Shown here piece by piece: positions 21,701 through 30,275 of a DNA stretch of 64,000 nucleotides; the stretch's first letter is position 1, and the number at the start of each line of letters is the position of its first letter. The stretch comes from Strigamia acuminata. Taxonomy: Eukaryota; Arthropoda; Chilopoda; Geophilomorpha; Linotaeniidae. The notes below the pieces were generated by a model. It was given only the letters and a program-made list of their open reading frames with translations, was not told where the DNA came from and ran no database searches. Location of the stretch: contig OX442315.1 in assembly GCA_949358305.1 (NCBI GenBank), positions 7,280,427 to 7,344,426 on the forward strand. The letters are read 5' to 3'. Made by a program: the position numbers and the translations under genes.

Positions 21701-23119
21701 GAAGACAAGAAGCCGATTAAATGCAAGTGGATTTATAAAATCAAGCTGAATTTAGATGGGAGTGTGAGCAAATACAAGGCTCGTTTAGTCGCTGTGGGTT
21801 ATTCGCAGAAACCGGGCGAAGATTACGATCGGACATTTGCTCCAGTCATGAAACTAGAGTCTCTACGCCTGTTATTGGCAATAGCAGCCAAAAAACGACT
21901 ACGGCTCAGACAGTACGACGTTGAAACCGCCTATTTATATGGACTCCTGGATAAAGTAATCCATATGACTCAACCTGAGGGATATGAAGAAGAGGGAGCC
22001 GAGGATTATGTATGCGTGCTGGATAAGAGTCTCTACGGACTTAAGCAATCCGGACGATGTTGGAATAAGGAACTGGACGAGAAACTCAAGAAGATGGGAC
22101 TAGTACAGCTCAAGGGAGATCCGTGCATATACATGTGGATCAAGGACAAACAGTATTTTGCATTGGGCGTCTTTGTGGATGACATTATCGCAATAGGATC
22201 GACGGATCAATTAATAGAGGCTAAAATGGCACAGCTCAGCAAATACTTCAAACTAGACGACATGGGTGAGCCAAATCACATCCTGGGCATGCGGATAACG
22301 ATTGGCAAACATGGCATTAGACTCACACAAGAGGAGTATGCCAACAAGATACTTAAGCGGCATGAGATGACTGGCTGCAAAGGAAAGAAATCTCCTATGG
22401 CAACTGACCAAGATTTGGACAACCATAGCAAATCACCGTCAGTAGACCCGAAGCAGTACCAGGAGATGCTCGGGAGTGTGATGTACCTGATGTTAGGCAC
22501 AAGGCCAGACTTGGCATACGCTGTCAGCAAGCTGGGCACCTACAGCAGTAATCCAAAAGAGATACACCTGACGGCGCTGAGGAGAGTCTTAAAGTACATC
22601 AGCGGAACTACTCGCTACGGAGTATTTTACGACAGAGTCAGGAAACCCTTGGAATTGTTCACCGACGCTAGCTGGAGCGTGGGAAAAGACGCTAAGTCAC
22701 ACAGCGGGTACTTGACCCTGTATGGGGGATCAATCATCAGCTGGAAAGCGAAAAAACAAAGATTGGTGACGATGTCGAGTTGCGAAGCCGAAGTGGTGGC
22801 GCTTAGCGAGGGCGTACGGGAATTGAAGTGGCTGCGGGGTCTGATAGCCGAATTACAGATGGAGACAACTCAGTACGGTCTCGACGTGTTCTGTGATAAC
22901 AGATCGACCATTCTCATTTCCGAGGAGACCGGACAGCATGATCGGACCAAGCATATATTGAGGAAATATATGTTCGCGAGGGACGAAGTGGAGCTGAACA
23001 ACATAAAGTTGAACTTCGTGCCAAGTGAGCAAATGCTCGCAGACCCGCTTACCAAGCCTCTCTCGGGAAACAAGATCGATGACTTTGTCAACCTGCTGAA
23101 CATGAGAAAGAAAGCTTGA
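18725..23119 (+). CDS. E2 copia gag-pol polyprotein, 1464 aa
   Basis: A single open frame from MAEEPKGANANR. Copia gag spans roughly residues 1-210. Two CCHC knuckles (CYECGKMGHFARDC, CYNCGKPGHFARNC) lie near 222 and 258, and protease WLLDSGATVHM near 327. The pre-integrase zinc domain (WHRRLGHA) is followed by integrase with HVDLCGP, RTDNGGEF and GVVERYNRT supplying the DDE acids. A very acidic linker lies near residues 800-860, then an arginine-rich stretch. RT carries YKARLVAVGYSQ, TAYLYGLLD and FVDDI. RNase H carries LFTDASW, SSCEAEVVALSE, and ends at about residue 1455. All expected catalytic motifs are present, consistent with an autonomous element making virus-like particles and integrating cDNA. 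Confidence 0.96.
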   Translation: MAEEPKGANANRIPLLDETNYVIWSTLMEAVLDSKGLWEPVIRKDEPNAQPAAAWQKWKRHNATALSLIMTTLSPDQVGLHVGTKKAKVLWNDLALHHGGNVQHRQVDIGHELTSAKMGRNELVGEYINRIVAISKRSAAAGRPIAESEVMYYLVHGLTNKYSSIAETFQAQRDMRLVDLRRTLEVRERWATDKAKDGPVFNEEEAYKARARGGKRDKIVKCYECGKMGHFARDCRSKRTGDATSSASNTKGNGGCYNCGKPGHFARNCKNKATGGHDAQRGRNTANYAKQEERKEEQGELFYARTDRTYAFHTKHSTNSLGPQEWLLDSGATVHMTSHREFLTNFEHEEGVVHLAEDQVSSKSTGKGMVTLWSKLPTGNVKLEMGNVVHVPKLRENLISVYELAQRGFKVIFDDTRAIVTNKQNMILATAQKRDRMYVLDAITCVHSEEVDAYVVKEAPTSHNQTNDEPKRLERVLWHRRLGHASNQKLEQVRDGKLVLGVNFGPEKLPPCRACVEGRQPRKAFKRITGPTTKRPLELWHVDLCGPLAWGYDGSYYALVIVDDFTKYVYFSAIREKSDAFEEIEKHRAREERSTGLKLQRIRTDNGGEFVNERSKEIYLKCGIKHEKTVPFSPKSNGVVERYNRTIVEKTRTMLKWSLLPDGFWPEAMATAVYIINRIPTSANPKTTPYEARYNRKPSGMHLRVFGCAAYRHIPKHMRKKLDPVSKPGIMVGYSMCRRAYRIFDENENRIIETRDVYFIEDARTAQIQKESKKLITEDSADNLVVFPILSGGKNDNEDHEQSSDDDDNEEQEEETEVWETADEDEDSPDEIENAHEDAHDEIDDETESDAEDEDEPEVAEAPRQPVVVPPAPPVVLRERGPGRPTRQEAAVKEQQRIERNERREQELQHRGVRRSERIRRRDAAYISRRSERGRRWNATCVARMKRKARLITPTSYQEAISCPDAKMWRAAMDKEMQSMRMHRVWHLEKPTEDKKPIKCKWIYKIKLNLDGSVSKYKARLVAVGYSQKPGEDYDRTFAPVMKLESLRLLLAIAAKKRLRLRQYDVETAYLYGLLDKVIHMTQPEGYEEEGAEDYVCVLDKSLYGLKQSGRCWNKELDEKLKKMGLVQLKGDPCIYMWIKDKQYFALGVFVDDIIAIGSTDQLIEAKMAQLSKYFKLDDMGEPNHILGMRITIGKHGIRLTQEEYANKILKRHEMTGCKGKKSPMATDQDLDNHSKSPSVDPKQYQEMLGSVMYLMLGTRPDLAYAVSKLGTYSSNPKEIHLTALRRVLKYISGTTRYGVFYDRVRKPLELFTDASWSVGKDAKSHSGYLTLYGGSIISWKAKKQRLVTMSSCEAEVVALSEGVRELKWLRGLIAELQMETTQYGLDVFCDNRSTILISEETGQHDRTKHILRKYMFARDEVELNNIKLNFVPSEQMLADPLTKPLSGNKIDDFVNLLNMRKKA

Positions 23120-23206
23120 AAGAAGAAGAGAATTTTGCAATTTTGTGACACGATAATGTTTATTACCAATTGTGAAATTAGTTCTGACGGATTATAAAGG
23201 GGGATT

Positions 23207-23390
23207 TGTGAGATGATATAATGCAGTCAGAACTAGTTAGTGTTTGTTACGACACTAGAGCGCAGTGTCTGTTGTTTGTTTCGTTACTAAGTGGCTACGC
23301 ATTCTGTCGTCTGCTTGTAATGGTTTACACGCTTTGATTAAATCTGTTCATTTATCAAAACACGAATGCAAGATCCAAATACATTTCACA
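23207..23390 (+). repeat. E2 3' LTR
   Basis: 184 bp, matching the 5' LTR, then AATAT and resumption of the satellite. Confidence 0.94.
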
Positions 23391-23776
23391 AATATTTCAT
23401 AGAAAAATCGAATATTTCATAGAAAAATCGAATATTTCATAGAAAAATCGAATATTTCATAGAAAAATCGAATATTTCATAGAAAAATCGAATATTTCAT
23501 AGAAAAATCGAATATTTCATAGAAAAATCGAATATTTCATAGAAAAATCGAATATTTCATAGAAAAATCGAATATTTCATAGAAAAATCGAATATTTCAT
23601 AGAAAAATCGAATATTTCATAGAAAAATCGAATATTTCATAGAAAAATCGAATATTTCATAGAAAAATCGAATATTTCATAGAAAAATCGAATATTTCAT
23701 AGAAAAATCGAATATTTCATAGAAAAATCGAATATTTCATAGAAAAATCGAATATTTCATAGAAAAATCGAATATT
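23391..23776. repeat. Satellite S1, block 3
   Basis: About 19 units of the 20-mer, ending in degenerate ATTATCAGAAAATGGA sequence that resembles the flank of satellite S2 at 44950. Confidence 0.95.
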
Positions 23777-24008
23777 ATCAGAAAATGGAAAAAATTATCA
23801 AAAAATGGAAAATATTAAAAAAATTAAATGAATAATCGAACATTTTATAAAAAAAATCATCCTCTAACTGTACACCCATGCGTAATTAAAGGTTTGTACA
23901 AAAAATTTACAAAATTTTCTTAACCCCCCTCCTTCCCTGCATAATTAAACGTCTGTGTGATATTAGAGGTTCGCTTACAATTAGAGCATATATTGTACAG
24001 CCTCTTAC

Positions 24009-24119
24009 TTTTTTAGCAGTAAAAACGAATATATTCTCTTCATGCCTTTCTGCATAATGACAATCTGATGGTGGCACTATAGTGACAGTTGGATTGTATG
24101 CTTTTGAATTAATCTTTAC
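24009..24119 (-). pseudogene. DEG/ENaC copy 1, exon 4
   Basis: A 111-bp exon, phase 0 both sides, from CATTACAG to AAAAAA|GTAAGA. It encodes a segment with SKAYNPTVTIVPPSDCHYAE and ending FTAKK. The copy 2 exon is 45821-45931, also 111 bp. Confidence 0.8.
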
Positions 24120-24241
24120 CTGTAATGGTAATGACAAGAATATGCTGTGTATAAATTTTAGTAATTAGCATAACAACATGGTTTTATTTCATATAGTGTT
24201 ATACACTATTTTCCATGTTTATACTTTTGTAAGGATTTGTT

Positions 24242-24462
24242 CGGTTAAAGTCATTTTAGCGACGCTCATTTTAGCGATTTTTACGATTTACCGCGACAAG
24301 CCGGCTCAAAAAAGTGGTTTGCATCAAAAAACCAGCAAGGTTAGGTTCGCGGGGGGTCAAGGGGGGGCTGCGCCCCCCCTTGTTAGCCCTTTTTAGGAAT
24401 TAGTGTTAGTATTAGTGCCGTTTTGTGTCGCTAAAATAAAATCGCTAAAATGTGGTACATCC
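24242..24462. mobile_element. CATTTTAGCGAC-type palindromic element, 221 bp
   Basis: Ends are built from ATTTTAGCGACGCTCATTTT (inverted at right). The middle shares the GC-rich core with 3507-3895 and 28752-29040. The 9-bp direct repeat GGATTTGTT flanks it (24233-24241, 24463-24471). Copy 2 shows the empty site near 47343. Confidence 0.75.
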
Positions 24463-24519
24463 GGATTTGTTTACTTTTCTGTAGCTGGGAGCCAACAAAT
24501 TGCCAGAAAAAGTATTATA

Positions 24520-25097
24520 CAGGGTGTATCAGAATTCATGTTACACAGAAATAGGGGGTATAGATGGGGACTAGGAGATCACGTTTCCACTAATCAAAAA
24601 TTCCAAAAAAAAATCCCATTTAGTCACAACCCCCAAAACAATGGAAAATTTCAAATATCGTACGTCACGCATATCGCCCACGTTTGCCAGGTTAAAGCAA
24701 GGTCAAGTAAAAATTCAAACTGATCATTTTAACGTTAAAGAATCTCAAAAAAACCCCAAAGAGGTCACAGATAACCCACAGATCTTTAACAGAGTCAGAA
24801 TGAATTTATTCTGTAGCTATGAGCTGTACATTGATGCACATGGTGGACATGTAGAGCATCTCTTGTAATAAACTTCTGCTGTTGGCTACCAATTGTGTCT
24901 TTTTGTTTGAAAATTACGCTTTAACCTGGCAAATGTGGGCGATATGCGTGACGCGCGGGTATTTGAAATCTTCCATTGTTTTTGGGTTGTAACAAAATGG
25001 AAAATTTTTTTTGGAATTTTTGATTAGTGGAAACGTGATCTCCTGGTCCCTCTCTATACCCCCTATTTCTGTGTAACATGAATTCTGATACACCCTG
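24520..25097 (+). mobile_element. mariner/Tc1-like deletion derivative M3
   Basis: CAGGGTGTATCAGAATTCATG and its inverse bound the element, with TA outside and inverted arms of about 190 bp. Between the arms a frame ends SYELYIDAHGGHVEHLL and a stop near 24868. This resembles the C-terminus of Tc1/mariner-superfamily transposases that end in a C-I-x-x-x-G-x-H-x-E-H-L-L pattern. The catalytic core is gone. The right end is only about 9 bp from the exon 3 donor of DEG/ENaC copy 1. Confidence 0.72.
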
Positions 25098-25111
25098 TAT
25101 ACTGAACTTAC

Positions 25112-25197
25112 TGCATAGAACAGAGATCTTGGATAGACTTTTCCTTTTTTTTCTTTCACTTGTAATTGTGATTCAGGACCAAGTGGTAATTTTTCAT
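25112..25197 (-). pseudogene. DEG/ENaC copy 1, exon 3
   Basis: 86 bp, phase 1 to phase 0, from CTCTCAG to GCA|GTAAGT. It encodes EKLPLGPESQLQVKE and so on. Copy 2 has 83 bp here (47413-47495), one codon shorter in a lysine run. Confidence 0.8.
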
Positions 25198-25276
25198 CTG
25201 AGAGCGATAATCAGTTTTACTAATAAGTATTAACACAAAAACTATTTGCAAATGAAATTTAAATTAAAAAAATTAC

Positions 25277-25531
25277 TATTTGTGAATTCAGTTGCTGTGG
25301 CATAGGCTGTGTATACCTCTCGGATTTTGAACTTATTAGAATAGTATTTTGTTCCCTGCAGAAAGAATTAGGTTTTATGATGTTCGTGATCGCACTCAAT
25401 TTTTATTTTGGCTTGTTTGCTCACTCGTTTAAAAGTTATGGCTTTTATCATTTTTGTAAAATTATACGTATTCATTATTGCTGCGAGTTGAGTTGAGTTG
25501 TCCACAAAAAAGTACAAGTTATGTTTGCATG
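25277..25531 (-). pseudogene. DEG/ENaC copy 1, exon 2 with nonsense codon
   Basis: 255 bp, phase 1 both sides, from TCTTTAG|CATGC to ATA|GTAATT. The frame reads CKHNLYFFVDNST at its start and EVYTAYATATEFTN at its end, but TAA occurs at 25368-25370. In copy 2 (47574-47828) the codon is CAA and the exon is open. Confidence 0.82.
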
Positions 25532-25681
25532 CTAAAGATGAAAAAAAGAATATTAACTTATACAGTAGAATCATGTGTCAGTCATTTTAGTCATGAAAAC
25601 TGTAATAACTGATACAAATAAATGCAGAGCTCACAGTTCTCAAAATTCATGTAAACCAAAATGTAGAAGCAAACAAATATA

Positions 25682-26216
25682 CAGGGTGTCAGGGTGTTTT
25701 AAAAGTCTGTTCCCCTCCAAATGTTTTCTTTTTAAAATGAAAACAAATCAGGTGAAATAAAGTCAGCCATTGTGGCAAAAATTAAATTTCTTCTGCAAAA
25801 GTACTGAATTTCTTCAATAAATGTATTCAAATTTGCATTATTATGCAAGTCAACAAGAAAAAGTACTGTTTTTTTAATGTCTAAATTATTTTATTTTCAT
25901 AAGAATAAAAAATTTCAATTTGCTGATTTGTTTTCCTTATTTTTAAAAAAAAAACAGTGAACTTAAGGTGACTAAGAAAAGTTGAATAGTACTAACTTGA
26001 TGTTGCTCTACAACTTTGTAATTGAAAATTTTTCTCTAACCTGATTGGTTTAGAAGTTAGCAAGTGAATGATCTTAAAAATGGCCTTCAAGGTCAAATTT
26101 GATGACATCATTGGATTGCTCTCACCCAACTTCCTATATGACCGCTTCATCAAAGTTGGCCTAGATGCAATTACTCAGGAAATATTTGGAGGGGAACAGA
26201 CTTTTAGGACACCCTC
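25682..26216. mobile_element. mariner-like element M2
   Basis: It begins CAGGGTGTCAGGGTGTTTTA after TA and ends GACACCCTC before TA. A short tandem duplication is visible at the left tip. The right arm matches 13254-13440 inversely and also 57154-57215. The interior is AT-rich and palindromic, with no transposase. Confidence 0.65.
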
Positions 26217-26490
26217 TATATTAATAACTCCCACTTTATATTGCAACAACTCTCCAGCTTGAGAGGTTCTCCAGGAATGAATAATTAATCAAAAATAACA
26301 AAAATAATACATAATCAAGGTGGCACCAACAGTGTCACTAAATGCTGCAAAATACCTACAATAACAACTTTTCGAGTGTACTCACTTTGATATTGCTATG
26401 CATTTAAGCCATACCGTAAACCAGCCGGCTCAAATGCGTCATTTTCTATTGAATTAGTTCAAGTAACGGTCACCAGAGTGTGAACTGACT

Positions 26491-26694
26491 CAGGGGCGGA
26501 TCTAGCTTTTCGGGGGCCCGGGGCTTGAGGTTTTTTCGGGGCCCCATTATCGAAATTTTTAATAGCGACCTTTCTCCTTTTTTAGCGACTTTTTTTTTTT
26601 TTTTTTTTAGTACATGGCCCTGCGTCTTGGGGCCCCCTAAAATTTGTGGGCGCGGGGCTCAAGCCCCATTAGCCCCTATGTAGATTCGCCCCTG
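26491..26694. mobile_element. hAT-like MITE, 204 bp, with empty site in the paralogue
   Basis: CAGGGGCGGATCTAG and TTCGCCCCTG ends, flanked by a perfect 8-bp AACTGACT duplication (26483-26490, 26695-26702). DEG/ENaC copy 2 has a single AACTGACT near 48030. It belongs to the same family as 2490-2686. Confidence 0.9.
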
Positions 26695-27297
26695 AACTGA
26701 CTGCTCACATGTTATAATTACTTTATAAGCATCACCGGTTTGATCTACTATTCGTAACAGGATGATAGAAGCTTAGTTAATACAGCGAATGCCACCTAGA
26801 GCTTAGTCTTCCGAGTGATTCAATCCACTTAATGAGACTTCCCATTTAGGGAGTGACACAGATGTTGTTTTGATTTGTGTCTCCTTTGATCCAATATGCA
26901 TATCCTATCTGAAGGTTTCCACCACCAGGGAGGGTTGTTCTGTAATCTCGCTGACCCTGAATGCTTGACGGGACTACTGGTTTTACCGTTAACGTGTGCA
27001 GGTCATAACGTGTGAATGCAATAAATGTTACTAATAAACAGAAAATTCGAGTATTCTTTCCAATATATTTACAACAACAGCGACTGACGTAATTAAGTAA
27101 TGCCTAATTTAGAACCAAGGTGAGAACCTTGTGTTTATGATTCTGTTCGAATTATTTTCCTGTCTCTTTTAGTTGACATTGTGCAAATAATTTTTTTTTC
27201 ATGCATTCATAGATTTAAATTTTTTTAGGCACTATGCGCTGTAATTAAGGTACCTAATGGTAAATTTGGTGGTGATGATATGGTTAGAATAACCTAC

Positions 27298-27628
27298 CTT
27301 CCAAGTGAGAGTTCTCTTCATCATATGTCAAGCTGTCATCTGTTGTAGATGATACGATCTTAATTGCAGGGTAATCACCAATTGCTTGCTCCGTGATTGC
27401 TGCATCAACTTTTATAGGCTTGTTTTTGTAGTGAATGACAGCATTCGAACATTGGTAAATGCATAGGGATAATGCAATAATGGTCATTAACACTCGGCTT
27501 ATGCGATTAGACAATGCTGTTTTTGGAAACAATTCATTGTACAAGTTTTCTTCTGTTTTGTGCACCTGGAGGAAATCTTTGGTAATTTTTTCAACTTTCC
27601 TTTTTCTCAATCTTCTTAAGTGGTGCAT
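27298..27628 (-). pseudogene. DEG/ENaC copy 1, exon 1: N-terminus and TM1
   Basis: 331 bp if started at the ATG giving MHHLRRLRKRK, the position shared with copy 2. The frame also stays open upstream to 27718. A basic cytoplasmic segment is followed by TM1 (VLMTIIALSLCIYQC) and the start of the ectodomain (DYPAIKIVSST). The canonical His-Gly gating motif before TM1 is not evident. Donor is GAAG|GTAGGT. Confidence 0.82.
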
Positions 27629-28209
27629 GATTGACACCCGTTTGCAACAATTTGTGCGTCTAATCTTGCTGATCTTGGATATCTGCTGTGAATACATGCA
27701 AGATTGCACAGAATTCAACCAATTTGCACATGTTTACACTTTTTAGTTTCTCTTACCTTATGTTTTGTGTGGCAAAAGGTCAGCAGCAGAACGTTTCAAG
27801 GCAAAATGACAACTGTATATTTAAATGTTAAATTTTTCTCACTGTGTTACTGTGGTGACATGTATCGATTGGGAACATTTGTGGTAAATATTTGCTCGTT
27901 TTAATTATATTTTTTTTCTGTTTTAATTAGATTTTATTACGTCTATATTCATTTTATATCTTTCGTAGGATTGAAAGTGTGGTTTGCTAGATGTTTGCTT
28001 TGCTGCACCTAATTACTTCAATTTTAAGTTCTCTTAATAAGAACATGTCTCATGTTTACTCTAACAAATCAGTCAATAGAAGTTTGTTTACTTATCATTC
28101 CATTACCGACTTAATTAATTTTTGCGAGAATTCTTGTTTACTTAATAGATTGCTCGTTTCGATGCATATAAAAAAAAAGTTTATGCTAGTTATATGCAAT
28201 TATTTTTAA

Positions 28210-28570
28210 ACTTTTGTCAGTGGGCGTCATAGTAGTCATAAATAGTGCAGCAAGATTAGGCAAATGGACGAACGACGCTAAAATTACTATTGCAAACGAC
28301 AAGCTCTTGAGAAGACTGGGAGACGTCGATTAAGGAATATTTCCAGCATTTGGATACGTACAATATAACTATTGGAGGAGATGAATTGCTGCCAGAGTTT
28401 AATACGAGTTCGAATCACTCTCCGAGTATTTTCCTGCGAGAATTTACCCCCCCTCCTGATGGGTCCTTTACGGTCCTTTGTTGTTTTGTTAGGCCTAATC
28501 TCAAGGTATAAATTACATTACATTATTTTCTATTGGTAAATTCTCGTATCAAATACACCTCGCCCTTGAG
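28210..28570. other. No recognisable feature
   Basis: I see no coding frame of note, repeat structure or transposon ends here. Confidence 0.4.
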
Positions 28571-28663
28571 TAATTGTCTGGATTAGGTCAGCACTCATCT
28601 TCTTGTCAGATAAGATCTTAGCAGGCAAGAAGATTCGTGCTGACCTAATTATTCCGACAATTA
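28571..28663. repeat. Imperfect hairpin, about 93 bp
   Basis: TAATTGTC...AGGTCAGCAC at the left pairs with GTGCTGACCT...GACAATTA at the right, with CTTCTTG/CAAGAAG continuing the stem to a loop near 28608-28623. The stem is about 35 bp with a few mismatches. It could be a tiny foldback repeat or a pre-miRNA-like transcript. Confidence 0.6.
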
Positions 28664-28751
28664 CACGTTGCGCTAGGTATATTACCTTGTCGCGTCCTAC
28701 TTCGTATAGGTTTAAATACTACTTAAGTAAGCTAACGTGTGATACTTTACC

Positions 28752-29040
28752 GGGTCTCCATCATTTTAGCGACGCTCATTTTAGCGAAAAAGTCCCATTT
28801 TAGCGAACATGTCATTTTAGCGACACAAAAACCTAGGTTTAATTCCTAAGAAGGGCTAACAAGGGGGGGCTGCGCCCCCCCTGGACCCCCCGCGAACCTA
28901 ACCTTACTGGTTTTTTGATAAAAACCACTTTTTTATCGTGTTGCGTCGCTAAAACCTTGGTTTTTGTGTCGCTAAAATGACATGTTCGCTAAAATGGGAC
29001 TTTTTCGCTAAAATGAGCGTCGCTAAAATGACGCTAACCG
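28752..29040. mobile_element. CATTTTAGCGAC-type palindromic element, 289 bp
   Basis: Several CATTTTAGCGA units at the left are mirrored by TCGCTAAAATG units at the right. The GC-rich core GGGCTAACAAGGGGGGGCTG is in the middle. The flanking direct repeat ACTTTACC (28744-28751, 29041-29048) is 8 bp. A solo LTR begins immediately after the right repeat. Confidence 0.75.
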
Positions 29041-29048
29041 ACTTTACC

Positions 29049-29814
29049 TGTGATCTAATTATGTAAATACCCAAATGAATACCAAATGTATTTAAATGAA
29101 CAAGTTATTTATTCAAGAGGCTTGAAGGCCTTAAAATACACTCAGTAATTATATAATGTCGACTTGGTCGGAGTCGAACAAAGGACTTTTCAAGATGGCG
29201 TCTCGGGTTTTGCGTGGTCGGCGGAACAAAGGCAGCGTCTCGAGTTGTCGTTAATTCGTCACGGATTCGTCGTACATGGACGCGGTGGAATGCTCTTTCG
29301 AGTCTTCTATCCGTGCCTGTTGTCTAGGGGTTACTTTTAGCGTCTCAAGGCTCTGACCAGGAACTGGGGGTTCCTTACAGGGCTCTCGGATGCTTCAGTA
29401 ATGGAATAACCGTGGGTCGGTTATTCTAGTTGAGTTTACAAGGGCTATTCACTTTGCTTTCGCGGAAATAGCACTCGGGGAAACTTGTGAGAGTTACAGT
29501 TGACTTTAGCTCAGCGGTCCTCGATCAATCCTAACTTATATTTGAAGTTGGCCTGACGGTGAGGTAGTTGCTGTGTTCTTGGTGTCGTTTGTGTAAGTTC
29601 TGACTTTAGGCGGGAAGTCCCACCTTTTATAGGCCAGTGTGAGGGGCCAGGCTCAGCCAATGGGGGCTCGCCACGGCTACCTCACTCCCCTCAGGGCAGG
29701 CGCTTCCCGGGGGCGGGAAGGCGGAGCCAACACGAGGAGAACGACTTTTCATTCATGGTGACTCAGGTGGATGGTATCTGCCGAGGGGGCATAACCACCC
29801 GCTGGGTCACCACA
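29049..29814 (-). mobile_element. Probable solo LTR, about 766 bp
   Basis: The block runs TGTGATC...CACCACA. On the minus strand it has a TATA box in CCTATAAAAGG near 29623-29633 and AATAAATAA near 29107-29119, the order expected of U3-R-U5. No internal retroelement sequence flanks it. The target duplication is unclear (ACC on both sides), so the exact ends are tentative. Confidence 0.5.
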
Positions 29815-29828
29815 ACCTATGAGAAATT

Positions 29829-30275
29829 GTGTTTATTGAAACAACAAAGAAGAATTTTGCTTTCTCTGTTGAGGCTACTAGAAACGTCACGATCGAGGAA
29901 ATGTGCGATAGGAACATTTGGACGAATTTTCGCCTGAAAATGTTCAGGTCATACATGGCCCTGATTCGGAAAGCACGTGAAGTTGACCGCAACAACGAAG
30001 ACATGACACCCACGCCCACGTTAAAATCGCCCAAAATAAAATTGATCAAAATAAAGACAAAAACGGATGGCCCGTTGAAATTTCATAAGGAGGGTACTTC
30101 CTGCAAAAAAGAGATGGACCTCGCGACGGTGCAGTGCTGGGAGTGCAATGAGACCGGACTGTTAACGTATGTAGGTCGTGCTACAGTACAACGTGCGATT
30201 GCAATTAATGCTACTAAACAACAGAAAATCCGAGTATTCATTTCAACCAATTTACAACAACAGCGACTGTCTTAA
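29829..30275 (+). CDS. Unrecognised ORF, 148 aa
   Basis: Starts MFIETTKKNFAF, then a basic region (KSPKIKLIKIKTK) and a CWEC motif near residue 103. The last third, from about 30170, is shared with non-coding sequence at 26990 upstream of the DEG/ENaC first exon, so that part is probably not coding. I do not recognise a family; it may be a fragment of a mobile element. Confidence 0.2.
   Translation: MFIETTKKNFAFSVEATRNVTIEEMCDRNIWTNFRLKMFRSYMALIRKAREVDRNNEDMTPTPTLKSPKIKLIKIKTKTDGPLKFHKEGTSCKKEMDLATVQCWECNETGLLTYVGRATVQRAIAINATKQQKIRVFISTNLQQQRLS

Larger units (their letters stand above)
18332..23390 (+). mobile_element. Copia-type LTR retrotransposon E2, apparently intact
   Basis: Two 184-bp LTRs (18332-18515 and 23207-23390) appear identical. 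The 5-bp duplication AATAT (18327-18331, 23391-23395) lies in satellite S1. The primer site TGGTAGCAGAG begins at 18518, and a purine-rich AAAGGGGGA lies just before the 3' LTR. One uninterrupted gag-pol ORF makes this a candidate autonomous, recently active element. Confidence 0.96.
3330..27628 (-). pseudogene. DEG/ENaC tandem-module gene, copy 1 (disrupted)
   Basis: Exons in transcription order: 27298-27628, 25277-25531, 25112-25197, 24009-24119, 11942-12051, 10804-11617, 4724-4832, 4511-4590 and the 3330-3416 remnant. All junction phases agree with copy 2. Exon 2 has TAA at 25368-25370 where copy 2 has CAA, and the exon 9 remnant has TAA at 3345-3347. Counterparts of copy 2 exons 10 and 11 are not found between the left edge and 3.3 kb, where a LINE tail and MITEs lie instead. 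Intron 4 has grown to about 12 kb and intron 6 to about 6 kb. The simplest reading is a pseudogene, although a shortened product cannot be excluded. Confidence 0.75.
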
